DNA of 64,000 nt from Caldimonas thermodepolymerans (GCF_015476235.1 NZ_CP064338.1:2046001-2110000), one strand, 5' to 3'. Positions 6,711 through 16,898 are shown, counted from the first letter of the stretch. Made by a program: numbers and translations. Notes: generated by a model from the sequence alone, not told the origin.

Positions 6711-7868
6711 CTAGACGGTGGCGGCCACGTCCTGCGGGCGCCACGCCAGCGCCCGCGACGTCACCTCGGTCTCGACGCAGTTGCGCCCGCGCTTCTTGGC
6801 GCGGTACATCGCGACGTCGGCGCGCGACAGCAGGTTGGCAAGCGGCTCCGAGGCGGACTCCAGCACGGTGACCCCGACGCTGACCGTGGTGACGAGCGGA
6901 CGGCCCTCGTGCGTCAGCCGCAAGGCCTCCACGGTGGCGCGCAGCCGCTCGGCCACCGCCACCGCGGCGCCCAGGTCGGTCTCGGGCAGGATGGCGACGA
7001 ACTCCTCGCCGCCCATGCGGCCCAGGCAGTCGCAGTCGCGCAGCGACAGCGCACAGGCGTCGGCCACGGCCTTGATCACCCGGTCGCCCACCAGGTGGCC
7101 GTGGGTGTCGTTGATGCTCTTGAAGTGGTCGATGTCCAGCATCAGCAGGGCCATCGGGTGCCCGAAGCGCGAGGCACGCCGGATCTCGGCATTGCCGGTG
7201 GCCAGCAGGTGGTTGCGGTTGGCCACGCCGGTCAGCCCGTCGATGCGTGTCTGGCGCTCCAGCCGCGCGATCAGCTCCTCGTTGCGCAGCCGCAGCTCGA
7301 TCGCTTCGGCCGTGGTTTGGTGGATCTTCGCGGCCACGCACAGCATCAGCGCGCAGTAGAACAGCCCGAGCATCGCCAGCCCGGTGTTGAAGGCCCCGGC
7401 GCTCAGCAGCGGGGGCGCCAGCAGCGCCACCATCGGGATGCTCATGTCCGACAGCAGCAGCCGCCGGTGCGGGTTGCTCATCGCCACGGTGGCCGACACC
7501 AGGCCCAGGTGCACGAGCATCGTGAACATCAGGTTGGCCGCGTCCCCCGGCACCCAGCCCCACACGATGATCGATGACCAGCTGAGCATGTGCGCCCCGT
7601 GCGCCCAGGCGATGCGCCGCGCCCACACGGGCTCCTCGTGCGGCTGCCGGTCCACCGCACGGAAGCGCCGGTAGCAGGTCAGGTAGGTCGCGATGATCGC
7701 CAGCTCGACCACGGCCCAGGTCACGACCCAGGCCAGCGGCCGCCAGGTCGTCAGCAGCGCCGCCACGATCACCGTCAACACCGGCGTCAGGTACTGGTCG
7801 TTGATGTGGTTGTTGACGTACAGCTGCAGCTGGGCCAGCCGGACGCGGGCATTGCGGTCTGTCTCCAT
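6711..7868 (-). CDS. Membrane-bound diguanylate cyclase (GGDEF)
   Basis: A 385-residue protein that should make cyclic di-GMP from two GTP. Residues 25-180 contain about five or six hydrophobic helices forming a membrane sensor region of no recognised domain type. A short coiled linker (about 183-208) leads to the GGDEF domain (DGLTGVANRNH at about 210). The active-site motif GGEEF is intact at 286-290. An inhibitory-site motif RxxD (RDCD, 277-280) lies exactly five residues before it, so product feedback inhibition is expected. No EAL or HD-GYP domain is present. It is monocistronic as far as can be seen; an AGGAGG is about 23 bases upstream of the ATG, farther than ideal. Confidence 0.9.
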   Translation of the reverse strand: METDRNARVRLAQLQLYVNNHINDQYLTPVLTVIVAALLTTWRPLAWVVTWAVVELAIIATYLTCYRRFRAVDRQPHEEPVWARRIAWAHGAHMLSWSSIIVWGWVPGDAANLMFTMLVHLGLVSATVAMSNPHRRLLLSDMSIPMVALLAPPLLSAGAFNTGLAMLGLFYCALMLCVAAKIHQTTAEAIELRLRNEELIARLERQTRIDGLTGVANRNHLLATGNAEIRRASRFGHPMALLMLDIDHFKSINDTHGHLVGDRVIKAVADACALSLRDCDCLGRMGGEEFVAILPETDLGAAVAVAERLRATVEALRLTHEGRPLVTTVSVGVTVLESASEPLANLLSRADVAMYRAKKRGRNCVETEVTSRALAWRPQDVAATV

Positions 7869-8073
7869 GGCAAACGCGGTACCCCGCGAGGGACCTCCTG
7901 TTCCTGGATCGCACGGACGTGGACGTTCTTATACCTGCCCCACCGGCGGCGTTCCAGTCTGCCACGCGACAAAGCGCACGCGCCCGGCCCGATCCCCGCG
8001 CGACCTTGCGCTTCGTCAGCAGGAACCGCAGCACCTGCCGCCGGCAGCCCACGCCGCTGGAACTGCGGCCCCC
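7869..8073. other. Intergenic region without recognised features
   Basis: This 205-bp stretch between the diguanylate cyclase start and the end of the flavoprotein gene must contain the cyclase promoter, but I see no convincing -10/-35 pair, terminator or small gene. Confidence 0.4.
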
Positions 8074-9354
8074 CTACGCCCGCTGCCCGGCCAGCCAGCG
8101 CCGCACGCCCAGCCCTGCCGCGCGGCCGCTGGCAAAGCAGGCGGTCAGCAGGTAGCCCCCGGTCGGCGCTTCCCAGTCCAGCATCTCGCCGGCACAGAAC
8201 ACGCCGGGCAGGTCGCGCAGCATCAGCTGCCCGTCCAGGGCCTCGAAACGCACGCCGCCGGCGGTGCTGATCGCCTCGGTCACCGGGCGCGCCGCCACCA
8301 GGGTGAGCGGCAGCCGCTTGATCGCGCCCGCCAGCCGCGCCGGGTCGGCCATCGCCTCGCGGGGCAACAGCTCCCACAGCAGCGCGGCCTTGACGCCGGC
8401 CAGGCCCAGCCGGCTTTGCAGGTGGCTGGACAGCGAGCGCGAGCCTCGCGGGTGCGCCACCTCGCGCCCCACCTGCTCGGGCGCGCGCGCCGGCAGCAGG
8501 TCCAGCAGGAAGCTCGCCCGCCCCTGCGCCTCGATCGCGTCGCGCAGCGCGGCCGCATGGGCATAGATCAGGCTGCCTTCCACCCCGGTCGCGGTGATGA
8601 CGAACTCGCCCTGCCGGGGGGCAGCCGCCCCGCCGTCCGGCAACGACAGCGCCACCGACTTGAGCGGCTGCCCGGCGAACCGGGAGCGGAAATGCTCGCT
8701 CCAGCCCGGCAGCAGCGTGCCGTCCGGCTGCGGGCGCGCCACGTCGAAGCCGCAGTTGGCCGGCCGCAGCGGCGCGACGGGAATGCCGCGCGCCTCCAGC
8801 AGCGGCTGCCAGGCCCCGTCCGAGCCCAGCCGTGGCCAGCTGGCGCCGCCCAGCGCCAGCACGGTGGCGTCCGCGGCGACGGCCAGCGGCCCCTGCGGCG
8901 TCTCGAAGCACAGCGCGCCGGCTGAGGTCCAGCCGGTCCAGCGGTGCCGCATGTGGAAGCGCACGCCGGCCTCGCGCAGCCGGTGCATCCAGGCACGCAG
9001 CAGCGGCGCTGCCTTCATCTCGTCGGGAAACACCCGCCCGGAGGTGCCGACGAAGGTCCGGATGCCGAGGCCATGCGCCCAGTCGCGCAGCGCCTGCGGG
9101 CCGAACTGCGCCAGCAGCGGCTCCAGCTGCGCCCGGCGTGCGCCGTAGCGCGACAGGAACGCCCCGAGCGGCTCGGCATGCGTGAGGTTGAGCCCGCCCT
9201 TGCCGGCGAGCAGGAACTTGCGGCCGGCCGAGGGCATCGCGTCGTGCACGTGCACCGTGCATCCGGCCTCGGCCAGGGTTTCGGCGGCCATCAGGCCCGC
9301 CGGGCCGGCGCCGATCACGTGGACGCCGGCAAGGGAACGTTCGGAAGACGACAT
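8074..9354 (-). CDS. NAD(P)/FAD-dependent oxidoreductase (HI0933/TIGR03862-like)
   Basis: A 426-residue flavoprotein. The N-terminal dinucleotide-binding motif is clear (VIGAGPAGLMAAETLA), followed by GRKFLLAGKGGLNLTHAE, a hallmark of the HI0933-like family of BaiN-type flavoproteins. The C-terminal end has the second FAD motif (GVFCAGEMLDWEAPTGGYLL). Length fits the subfamily I know as TIGR03862. The substrate of this family is unknown. The gene lies downstream of the DUF3592 gene on the same strand with a 46-bp gap, so they may be cotranscribed. Confidence 0.85.
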   Translation of the reverse strand: MSSSERSLAGVHVIGAGPAGLMAAETLAEAGCTVHVHDAMPSAGRKFLLAGKGGLNLTHAEPLGAFLSRYGARRAQLEPLLAQFGPQALRDWAHGLGIRTFVGTSGRVFPDEMKAAPLLRAWMHRLREAGVRFHMRHRWTGWTSAGALCFETPQGPLAVAADATVLALGGASWPRLGSDGAWQPLLEARGIPVAPLRPANCGFDVARPQPDGTLLPGWSEHFRSRFAGQPLKSVALSLPDGGAAAPRQGEFVITATGVEGSLIYAHAAALRDAIEAQGRASFLLDLLPARAPEQVGREVAHPRGSRSLSSHLQSRLGLAGVKAALLWELLPREAMADPARLAGAIKRLPLTLVAARPVTEAISTAGGVRFEALDGQLMLRDLPGVFCAGEMLDWEAPTGGYLLTACFASGRAAGLGVRRWLAGQRA

Positions 9355-9400
9355 CAGGCGCGAGTGTAGGTCCCGCGCCGCTGCCGCACGGCTCCGGGGG

Positions 9401-9988
9401 CTACAGCACGCGCGCCACGTCGGCCACCAGTCGCTCGCGGGCGCGCAGGCTGAAGACGGCGACCAGCAGACTGGCTCCCAGCACCGCCGCGGCGGCGGGC
9501 TGGCTCCACGCGGGCCAGGACCAAGGCAGGGTCTGCCCCAGCGCCATGCCCATCACGAGCAGCCCAATCAGCACCAGCGGCAGGCCCGCCAGTGCATGCA
9601 GCAGGCAGTGGCGGTTGACGCCGACCAGGATGGTCGAGCGTTGTGGCTGGTCCGGATGGACGTGGACTGCAATCACCGGACCGGCCTGCAAGCGGTTCAG
9701 CACGCCCTTGTGCAGCACCCGCTTGCCGGAGGCGGCGTAGCAGGGATGGATGCGGTGGCCGACATAGGATCCGTCGCCGTGGCGGTAGCGGTAGCTGACC
9801 AGCACCCGGTAGCGCTCGCCCCGGCCCACCCGCTGCAACACCATGGCCTGCAGCGTGGCCGGCGTGCGGTGCCAGCGCGTGGCGCGCCACGCCTCGACCA
9901 TGGCCGGCAGGCGGGAGGCGAGCAGCAGCACGCCGGCAGCCAGCAACAGGCCGCCGGACACCCACAGCAGCACGACGCTCGCACTCAT
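9401..9988 (-). CDS. DUF3592 membrane protein
   Basis: A 195-residue protein with one hydrophobic helix at the N-terminus (residues 4-25) and two near the C-terminus (about 130-150 and 162-180). The soluble section between them (YRVLVSYRYRHGDGSYVGHR, then AGPVIAVHVHPDQPQRSTI) has the pattern of DUF3592 proteins, in which an extracytoplasmic beta domain lies between helices. Function is unknown. Confidence 0.7.
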   Translation of the reverse strand: MSASVVLLWVSGGLLLAAGVLLLASRLPAMVEAWRATRWHRTPATLQAMVLQRVGRGERYRVLVSYRYRHGDGSYVGHRIHPCYAASGKRVLHKGVLNRLQAGPVIAVHVHPDQPQRSTILVGVNRHCLLHALAGLPLVLIGLLVMGMALGQTLPWSWPAWSQPAAAAVLGASLLVAVFSLRARERLVADVARVL

Positions 9989-10133
9989 GCACTCCCCCTG
10001 TCCACCCCGTCCGGGTCGATGCGCCCGGTGCGGCCCGCGGATACGGGCAGCGCATTGTCCGCGGCGGCCGGGCTGCCGTCAGCGCGCACGATGTAAACGG
10101 GCGTCGAAGTGCGTGACCGGAGGTTGCAGCGCC

Positions 10134-11852
10134 TCAGCCCTGCCGCGAGGCGGCGGCGCGGATGGCCCCCAGCGTCGCGCGGCTGGACAGGTCCTCGAGG
10201 TCGAGCTTGAGGTGCAGCAGCGTCGCCCGCCCGCTGTGCAGCGCATCGCGCAGGGCCGGCTCGAACTCGTCGGTGCGCGTCACGCGCGCCGCCTCCCAGC
10301 CGAACGCACGGGCGTACTGCACGAAGTCCGGGTTGCACAGCACGCTGCCCGAGACGCGGTCCGCGAACACCCGTTCCTGGTGCATGCGGATCGTCCCGTA
10401 GGCGCCGTTGTCGGCGACGATCACGACCGGCCGTGCGCCGTGCGCGGCCGCGGTGGACAGCTCCTGCCCGGTCATCAGGAAGTCGCCGTCGCCGGCCAGC
10501 GCGACCACGGTGCGCTGCGGCTGCAGCAGGCTGGCGGCGATCGCGGCCGGCACGCCGTAGCCCATGGCCCCGGAGGTCGGCGCGAGCTGGGTGCGGCCCG
10601 CCCGGTGCAGGCCCGGGTAACGGTAGTAGCGGTGCAGCCAGCCGGCGAAGTTGCCGGCGCCGTTGGCCAGCACGGCGTCCTCGCGGCCCTCCTCCTGCAA
10701 CACGCGCTGCAGGGTCCGCACCACCTGGCCCATGTCGAGCGCCCCGGCTGCAGGCGGCGGCTCGAGGTTGGCCTCGTAGTCGGCGTGCACGCCCTGCGTC
10801 CACGCGGTCCACGGCAGCGACGGCGGCGCGGCGAGCGTCTCCAGCGCCCGCCCGGCGCAGGCCATCGAGGCTTGCACCAGCAGGTCCGCGGCGTGGACGC
10901 GACCGAGCTCCTCGGCCCCGGCATGGACATGCACCAGCTTCTGCTTCGGCCGCGGCGCTTCGATCAGCGTGTAGCCGCCGGTGGTCACCTCGCCCAGCCG
11001 GGCGCCGACCGCGAGGATCAGGTCGGCCTCGCGGATGCGCTGCGCGAGCTTCGGGTTGATGCCCAGGCCCACGTCGCCCGCATACAGCGGGTGGCGGTTG
11101 TCGAACAGGTCCTGGAAGCGGAACGCGCAGGCCACCGGCAGCTGCCAGTTCTCGGCGAAGCGCTGCAGCGCCTTGCAGGACTCGGCATCCCAGCCGCTGC
11201 CGCCGGCGATCACCAGTGGCCGCTGCGCCCCCGTCAGCAGGGCCCGCAGCGCGCGCAGCGCCCCCGGCGCCGGCCAGGCCTGCGCCGGCTCCACGCGCGG
11301 CAGCACCGGCGCGTCGGTGGGCGTCATCAGCATGTCCTCGGGCAGCGCCAGCACGACCGGACCGGGGCGCCCCTGCAGCGCGACGTGGAAGGCGCGCGCG
11401 ACGTACTCCGGCAGGCGCTCGGGGCGGTCGACCTCGGCCACCCACTTCGCGAAGCCGCCGGTGCCCGGCCCGAACATCGCCCGGTAGTCCACTTCCTGGA
11501 AAGCCTCGCGGTCGCGCACGTGGCTGCCCACCTGCCCGACGAACAGGATCATCGGCGTGGAGTCCTGGAACGCCGTGTGCAGGCCGATGGCGGCGTTGCT
11601 CGCCCCGGGCCCCCGCGTGACGAAGCAGATGCCCGGCCGCCCGCGCAGCTTGCCCTGCGCCTCGGCCATGAAGGCGGCACCGCCCTCCTGCCGGCAGGCG
11701 ACGAAGCGGATGCGCCCGCGGTGCTCGTGGAAGCCGTCCAGCACCGCGAGGAAGCTTTCCCCGGGCACGCCGAAGGCCGTGTCGACGCCCTGCTCGATGA
11801 GCGCCTCCACGAGCGCGTGGCCGGCCAGGCGCGGGGCGGGACGTTCGCTCAT
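10134..11852 (-). CDS. Thiamine-diphosphate-dependent enzyme (acetolactate synthase-like)
   Basis: A 572-residue member of the acetolactate synthase/benzoylformate decarboxylase superfamily. The N-terminal PYR domain has the catalytic Glu in FGVPGESFLAVLD and the RQEGGAAFMAEAQG segment. A central domain follows (about 190-330). The C-terminal PP domain carries the cofactor motif GDGDFLMTG with the downstream Asn in VADNGAYG. It lacks features that would assign it to the ilvB pathway, so the substrate is open. I chose the ATG at 11852 (MSERPAP); a GTG at 11891 would add 13 residues. It follows the MFS gene with a 51-bp gap and is probably in its operon. Confidence 0.8.
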   Translation of the reverse strand: MSERPAPRLAGHALVEALIEQGVDTAFGVPGESFLAVLDGFHEHRGRIRFVACRQEGGAAFMAEAQGKLRGRPGICFVTRGPGASNAAIGLHTAFQDSTPMILFVGQVGSHVRDREAFQEVDYRAMFGPGTGGFAKWVAEVDRPERLPEYVARAFHVALQGRPGPVVLALPEDMLMTPTDAPVLPRVEPAQAWPAPGALRALRALLTGAQRPLVIAGGSGWDAESCKALQRFAENWQLPVACAFRFQDLFDNRHPLYAGDVGLGINPKLAQRIREADLILAVGARLGEVTTGGYTLIEAPRPKQKLVHVHAGAEELGRVHAADLLVQASMACAGRALETLAAPPSLPWTAWTQGVHADYEANLEPPPAAGALDMGQVVRTLQRVLQEEGREDAVLANGAGNFAGWLHRYYRYPGLHRAGRTQLAPTSGAMGYGVPAAIAASLLQPQRTVVALAGDGDFLMTGQELSTAAAHGARPVVIVADNGAYGTIRMHQERVFADRVSGSVLCNPDFVQYARAFGWEAARVTRTDEFEPALRDALHSGRATLLHLKLDLEDLSSRATLGAIRAAASRQG

Positions 11853-11903
11853 GCCGTGGTTTCGTTCAGTCTGTCCCGGGATCTGCGCCACCTCGGACGC
11901 CCC

Positions 11904-13166
11904 TCAGGCGGCCGCGGCCGCCGAGGCGGTGCGTGCGCGCTGCTGGTGGCTCACCAGCGTGGCCGACAGCACGCCCATCACCAGGGTCAGCGCCGAGCCG
12001 TAGAACACCCAGTCCGGCAGCCCGCGGTCCAGCAGCATGCCGAAGGTCGGCGAGGCGACGGCGAAGCCCAGGTCCAGGCCCGAGTACACCGTGCCGTAGA
12101 CCCGGCCGGTCGCCCCGGGCGGCGCGGCGCGCTTGATCAGCATGTCGCGCGACGGTCCCGCCAGCCCGATGCCGAAGCCCGCCAGCGCCGCGATCACCGC
12201 CGCGGCCACGCCCGGCACCAGGCCGCTGCCCGCCAGGGTCAGCAGCGCCGCGCCGACCAGCAGCGCGACACCGATCGTGAATTCGAGCCGCTCGACCCGC
12301 GCGACCAGGAAGCCGCCGATGATCATGCCGGCCGCCCCGCACAGCATGTAGCCGGTCACCACCATCGACGTGATCGACAGCGGCAGCCCGTAGAGCTGCT
12401 GCAGCGACGGGCTGGCGAAGCTCTGCACCGCGCTCAGCGCGCAGGTCGACCAGAAGAAGAACGAGAAGCACAGCCACACCGAGGGCAGCTTCAGGAACGC
12501 CAGCGGGTGCTCGGCCACCGCCGCGCTCTGGCCGCCCGCGCCCTTCTTCTCGTGCGCCCAGGCGCCCACGCTGTCGTCCACCGCATCGCGGTTGAGCAGC
12601 AGCAGCACCAGCACCGCGACCGCGACCAGCGCCGCCCCCGCGCAGGCCAGCCGCCACGATCCGGTGGCCTGGGTGATGCCGACCAGGAACACCGGCGCCA
12701 GCGCCCAGCCGAGGTTGCCGGTGATGCCGTGCACCGAGAAGGCATGGCCCAGCCGCGGCGCCGAGACGCGCTTGTTCAGGATGGTGAAGTCCACCGGGTG
12801 GAACGGTGCGTTGCCGAAGCCGGCCAGCGCGGAGGCCAGCATCAGCCCGACGTAGCCCTGCGCCGAGGCCGCCGCCAGCCCCGCGCCGACGAAGCAGCAC
12901 AGCGCGACGAACAGCACCGGCCGCGCGCCGACCTTGTCGACCAGGAAGCCCGACAGCGCCTGCCCGACGCCCGAGATCACGAAGAACAGCGTCACCAGCA
13001 GTCCGAGTTCCGAATAGCTCAGCGAGAAGTCGCTGATGAACCAGGGGAACAGCGGCGGCAGCAGCATGTGGAAGAAATGCGAGGTGCCGTGCGCCACGCC
13101 GATCAGGCCGATGGTGCGCGCGTCCTGCCGCAGCGGGACGGGATTGGGAGTCGCGGTGGTCGCCAT
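11904..13166 (-). CDS. MFS transporter, fosmidomycin-resistance-like
   Basis: A 420-residue inner-membrane protein with twelve predicted helices. The N-terminal sequence (IGVAHGTSHFFHMLLPPLFP) is the hallmark of the Fsr/NimT-like branch of the major facilitator superfamily, and the loop 2-3 motif appears as GFLVDKVGARPVL. Such proteins export small drugs or metabolites. It is divergent from an AraC regulator across a 97-bp gap, an arrangement like E. coli nimR-nimT, and upstream of the thiamine-diphosphate enzyme. The substrate is unknown. Confidence 0.82.
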   Translation of the reverse strand: MATTATPNPVPLRQDARTIGLIGVAHGTSHFFHMLLPPLFPWFISDFSLSYSELGLLVTLFFVISGVGQALSGFLVDKVGARPVLFVALCCFVGAGLAAASAQGYVGLMLASALAGFGNAPFHPVDFTILNKRVSAPRLGHAFSVHGITGNLGWALAPVFLVGITQATGSWRLACAGAALVAVAVLVLLLLNRDAVDDSVGAWAHEKKGAGGQSAAVAEHPLAFLKLPSVWLCFSFFFWSTCALSAVQSFASPSLQQLYGLPLSITSMVVTGYMLCGAAGMIIGGFLVARVERLEFTIGVALLVGAALLTLAGSGLVPGVAAAVIAALAGFGIGLAGPSRDMLIKRAAPPGATGRVYGTVYSGLDLGFAVASPTFGMLLDRGLPDWVFYGSALTLVMGVLSATLVSHQQRARTASAAAAA

Positions 13167-13243
13167 GGGTCGTGCGGTAAGGGGGGAAACGGAACGACGA
13201 GCCCGATGGTAGGCAGCCGGGCCAAGGCGCAGTTACGATAGCA

Positions 13244-13258
13244 CGACAACTTCTGTCG
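13244..13258. promoter_or_regulatory. Dyad in the AraC/MFS divergent promoter region
   Basis: cgaca-acttc-tgtcg is a perfect 5-bp inverted repeat ending 6 bp before the AraC start codon. A -10-like tacgat (13234-13239) lies just before it. It could be an autoregulatory operator. Confidence 0.3.
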
Positions 13259-13263
13259 AGAAC

Positions 13264-14160
13264 ATGCCAAGCCGCACCGTCCCGGCCCCCCGCCCCACGT
13301 CCAGCCGTGCGCTGGAGCAGATCGGGCCGCTGACCCCGCACCTGTTCTGCCCGACGCCGCAGCGGCCGGTGCGCGCCAAGGCGCACGGCCTGCGTGCCGA
13401 CGTGCACGTCACGCCCCACAGCCATCCGTGGGCGCAGCTCACCTTCTCGGTCACCGGCGTGCTGCGGCTGAGCACCGAGCGCTCCACCTACATCGTGCCG
13501 CCCACGCGCGCCGTGTGGGTGCCCGCCGGGGTCGAGCATGCGATCACCGTGGTCGAGGACGCGGACATGCGCACGGTCTACTTCCACCAGCCGCCCGGCC
13601 ACTGCGGGCCCGACCTGCGCGAGTCCGACCCGGCCGCATGGCAGCACTGCCGGGTGCTGGAGGTCTCAGAGCTGCTGCGCGCGCTGGTGCTGGAGCTGGA
13701 CACCCGCCCGGACGGCAGCGGCCCGGCGCTCACCGACGAGCAGGCCTACCGTGAACACCACCTGAGCGCGCTGGTCTGCGACGAGCTGCGCCGCGCCCGC
13801 GAGGTGCCGCTGGGCGTGAACCTGCCCACCGACAAGCGCCTGCGCGCGCTCTGCGAGGCGGTGCTGCACCACCCGACCCGCCACACCACGCTGGAGGCCT
13901 GGGCGCGCGACGTCGGCGCCAGCCCGCGCACGCTGGCGCGGCTGTTCCGGCAGGAGCTCAACACCAGCTTCGTGCAGTGGCGCCAGCAGGTGCTGCTGGC
14001 CAAGGCCGTGTCGCTGGCCGCGCGCAGGCTGCCGATGAGCCACATCGCCAGCGAGCTGGGCTACGCCAGCCCCAGCGCCTTCACGGCCATGGTGCGCCGC
14101 TCGGTCGGCACCCCGCCCAGCCAGTTCTTCGGCAGCCAGTCGCCCCGCCAGGTGCCCTGA
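13264..14160 (+). CDS. AraC-family transcriptional regulator (cupin + HTH)
   Basis: A 298-residue regulator. The N-terminal half is a cupin-type ligand domain (VHVTPHSHPWAQLTFSVTGV, then PTRAVWVPAGVEHAI). The C-terminal part has two helix-turn-helix motifs: TTLEAWARDVGASPRTLARL at about residue 205, and MSHIASELGYASPSAFTAMV followed by GTPPSQF. This layout matches the NimR/YeaM subgroup, whose members control a divergent MFS exporter. It therefore most likely regulates the MFS transporter and the downstream thiamine-diphosphate enzyme. Confidence 0.87.
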   Translation: MPSRTVPAPRPTSSRALEQIGPLTPHLFCPTPQRPVRAKAHGLRADVHVTPHSHPWAQLTFSVTGVLRLSTERSTYIVPPTRAVWVPAGVEHAITVVEDADMRTVYFHQPPGHCGPDLRESDPAAWQHCRVLEVSELLRALVLELDTRPDGSGPALTDEQAYREHHLSALVCDELRRAREVPLGVNLPTDKRLRALCEAVLHHPTRHTTLEAWARDVGASPRTLARLFRQELNTSFVQWRQQVLLAKAVSLAARRLPMSHIASELGYASPSAFTAMVRRSVGTPPSQFFGSQSPRQVP

Positions 14161-14368
14161 GCGGCTGCCGTTCGTCCCGCCTCCGTCGCCGCCCGGCCAG
14201 CCGGGATCGCCTCCCTCCTTTAGCGGGGGTGACCCTGGACAGGCCCTTCACTACACTGCATCGAGGTCGCCGCGTCCGGCCCCTGGTGCCCGGACGCTCT
14301 GCGGCCCCGTCTGGCCGTGCCGCAGGACGTGCCCCGTGCCGCCTGCATCGAACAGGAAAGGACGCCGT

Positions 14369-15652
14369 ATGCTGACCTCCCTCTTCGGCGATCTGGGTGC
14401 CCCGACCACCCCCCGCCGGGGCCACGACACCCCCGACTTTGCCGCCACCGCCATCCTGGAGAGCTCGGCCGCCGAGGTCAGCGACCTGGGTCACATCGTC
14501 GACAAGCACACCAGCGACCTGTTCGTCACCGGGTCCCCCTCGGAGGCGATCCGCCAGCACCTCAAGGCGACCCGCGCCGACCTGGAGACCGCCACCCGGC
14601 AGATCACCCTGTTCGATCCGGCCCGCATGTGGGCCGGCAGCGTGATCAAGGCGCTGTCGGACGCCTCCGGGCAGCCGATCGAACGGCTGCACCTGCGCCA
14701 TCAGAACACGCTGGCCACCATCGCGCTGATCGAGCGCACCGCGCTGCCGCGCCGGGTCGAGGACCCGCTGAAGATCTATCACACCGACGTGCGCGAGGAG
14801 AGCCCGGACGCGCAGGCCATCCCGCTCGCGCTGATGGAAAGCAGCCACCTCACGGCGGTGATCGTCGCGCCGATGCCGGCCGCTGCGGTCGAGCAGATCC
14901 TCGCCACGCTGCACGCCGCCACCCGCGGGGCGCACTGGCGCTGCCCCAACCTGCTGTTCATGCTCTCGACCCCGGTGGCGCAGATGGCGCCGCGCATCGC
15001 GGCCATGCCCTGGCCGCCGCGGCTCAACGTCACGGTGACGACCGAGCCGATGACCAGCGCCTCGGCGGTGTGGAACAACATCCTCAACGTCTGGAACAAG
15101 GTCAAGACCCTGCCGCGCTGGGAAAGCGTCGACGGAGGCCCGGCCGGCGGTGCCGGCGAGTTCCCGATCAAGGTCGCGGACCTCGACGCGCCGATCGCCG
15201 GCAAAGTGGCGCCGCGCACCGCACCGGCCAGCGCCTCGCCCGAGCCCACGGTGCGCATCGACACGCCGCGCTCCACGCTGGACCTGACCCGCATGCTGCG
15301 TACCCTCGAGCAGCTGACTGCGGTCGAGGGCCTGCTCGCCTGCTGCGTGATCGATGCCAGCACCGGCATGGTCCTCGGCAGCCGCCGCTCCGCCGAGGGC
15401 GAGGACATCGCGATCGACCTGGCCGCGGCCAGCCACACCGAAGTGCTCAAGGCGCACCGCCGTGCCGCGCGCGAGATGGGCAGCGGCGAGCGCATCGAGG
15501 AGATCATCGTCACCCAGGGCCGCCGCCACCACGTGCTGCGCACCGTGACCACGCACCCCGAGCTGTTCCTGCTGGCCGTGCTCGACAAGCAGCACACCAA
15601 CCTGGCACTGGCGCGCTTCAAGGTCATGGAGGCAGAGAAAGCCCTGGGCTGA
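14369..15652 (+). CDS. Roadblock/LC7-like two-domain protein 1
   Basis: A 427-residue protein with no signal peptide or membrane helix. Residues about 85-250 form a conserved domain with the landmarks [29 protein letters not shown] (191-199) and [15 protein letters not shown] (233-247). A proline/alanine linker (about 255-300) follows. Residues 305-427 look like a Roadblock/LC7 (MglB-type) domain: [23 protein letters not shown], and an ending [12 protein letters not shown]. Roadblock domains usually dimerise and regulate small GTPases or scaffold complexes. A clear paralogue lies at 19980-21284, on the other side of the nad genes. The start at 14369 has AGGAAAGGA upstream. nadA follows 121 bp downstream. 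The function is unknown. Confidence 0.7.
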   Translation: MLTSLFGDLGAPTTPRRGHDTPDFAATAILESSAAEVSDLGHIVDKHTSDLFVTGSPSEAIRQHLKATRADLETATRQITLFDPARMWAGSVIKALSDASGQPIERLHLRHQNTLATIALIERTALPRRVEDPLKIYHTDVREESPDAQAIPLALMESSHLTAVIVAPMPAAAVEQILATLHAATRGAHWRCPNLLFMLSTPVAQMAPRIAAMPWPPRLNVTVTTEPMTSASAVWNNILNVWNKVKTLPRWESVDGGPAGGAGEFPIKVADLDAPIAGKVAPRTAPASASPEPTVRIDTPRSTLDLTRMLRTLEQLTAVEGLLACCVIDASTGMVLGSRRSAEGEDIAIDLAAASHTEVLKAHRRAAREMGSGERIEEIIVTQGRRHHVLRTVTTHPELFLLAVLDKQHTNLALARFKVMEAEKALG

Positions 15653-15773
15653 GCCCGGGGTGGCATCGCCTGCGCGCAGCGCCATATCCCATGTGGGCGA
15701 GCATCTTCGCCCGCTCGGCTACCATTTCTGGTCTTTTCCCCTCGCCATGCAGGCCGCAGGGCCTGCTCGCCAC

Positions 15774-16886
15774 ATGGAACAAGTGATCTACGACTACACC
15801 CGGCAGGACGCCTCGGGTGCCAGCTGCACGGCCCACGCCTGGGCCAAGGTGCCCCCGCCCCTGACGGCCGAGGAGCGCCGTGAATGGAAGGAGCGCGCCC
15901 GCGCGCTGCTTGCGAAGCATGACGCGGTGCTGGTGGCCCATTACTACGTCGACGGCGACCTGCAGGACCTGGCACTGGAGACCGGCGGCTGCGTCGCGGA
16001 CTCGCTCGAGATGGCGCGCTTCGGCCGCGACCATGCGAGCAAGACCCTGGTGGTGGCCGGCGTGCGCTTCATGGGCGAGACGGCCAAGATCCTCTCGCCC
16101 GACAAGCGCGTGCTGATGCCCGACCTGGACGCGACCTGCTCGCTGGACCTGGGCTGCCCGCCGGACGAGTTCGCCGCGTTCTGCGACGCCCACCCGGACC
16201 GCAAGGTGGTGGTCTACGCCAACACCAGCGCCGCGGTGAAGGCGCGCGCCGACTGGATGGTCACCAGCTCCTGCGCGCTGGCCATCGTGCAGCACCTGAA
16301 GGACCAGGGCGAGAAGATCCTGTGGGCCCCGGACAAGCACCTGGGACGCTACATCCAGGAGCAGACCGGTACCGACATGCTGATGTGGAACGGCGCGTGC
16401 ATCGTGCACGACGAGTTCAAGGGCCTGGAGCTGGAGCTGCTCAAGCGCGAGCACCCCGGCGCGATGGTGCTGGTGCACCCCGAATCGCCGCGCAGCGTGG
16501 TCGAGCAGGCCGACGTGGTCGGATCCACCTCGCAGCTGCTGCAGGCCGTGCTGCAGGGCAGCGCGCGCGAGTACATCGTCGCGACCGACAACGGCATCCT
16601 GCACCGCATGCGCCAGCTGGCCCCCGACAAGGTGCTGATCGAGGCGCCCACCGCCGGCAACAGCGCCACCTGCAAGAGCTGCGCGCACTGCCCGTGGATG
16701 GCGATGAACGCCCTGCAGGGCGTGGTCGCCTGCCTCGAGCAGGGCAGCGGCGAGATCACCGTGCCCGAGCCGACGCGCAGCCAGGCGCTCGGCTGCATCG
16801 AGCGCATGCTCGACTTCGTCGCCCGCCACCCCGCCGCGATCGCCAAGCCGGCGCGCGGCTTCGTGCCCGACATCGGGGCCGCCTGA
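15774..16886 (+). CDS. nadA: Quinolinate synthase A
   Basis: A 370-residue [4Fe-4S] enzyme that condenses iminoaspartate with dihydroxyacetone phosphate to quinolinate in de novo NAD synthesis. Family landmarks are [14 protein letters not shown], the cluster cysteines in [10 protein letters not shown] and [10 protein letters not shown], and the C-terminal [12 protein letters not shown]. The start MEQVIYDYT at 15774 fits the usual N-terminal length for Burkholderiales; an in-frame ATG at 15747 is possible. It is followed by nadC after 12 bp, so they form an operon. Confidence 0.95.
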   Translation: MEQVIYDYTRQDASGASCTAHAWAKVPPPLTAEERREWKERARALLAKHDAVLVAHYYVDGDLQDLALETGGCVADSLEMARFGRDHASKTLVVAGVRFMGETAKILSPDKRVLMPDLDATCSLDLGCPPDEFAAFCDAHPDRKVVVYANTSAAVKARADWMVTSSCALAIVQHLKDQGEKILWAPDKHLGRYIQEQTGTDMLMWNGACIVHDEFKGLELELLKREHPGAMVLVHPESPRSVVEQADVVGSTSQLLQAVLQGSAREYIVATDNGILHRMRQLAPDKVLIEAPTAGNSATCKSCAHCPWMAMNALQGVVACLEQGSGEITVPEPTRSQALGCIERMLDFVARHPAAIAKPARGFVPDIGAA

Positions 16887-16898
16887 GACCTGCTTGAG

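Noticed and set aside
9843-13241. Plus-strand open frame of 1132 codons
   Set aside because: It is antisense to the thiamine-diphosphate enzyme and MFS genes, is rich in Arg, Ala, Gln and His like other shadow frames, and has no domain.
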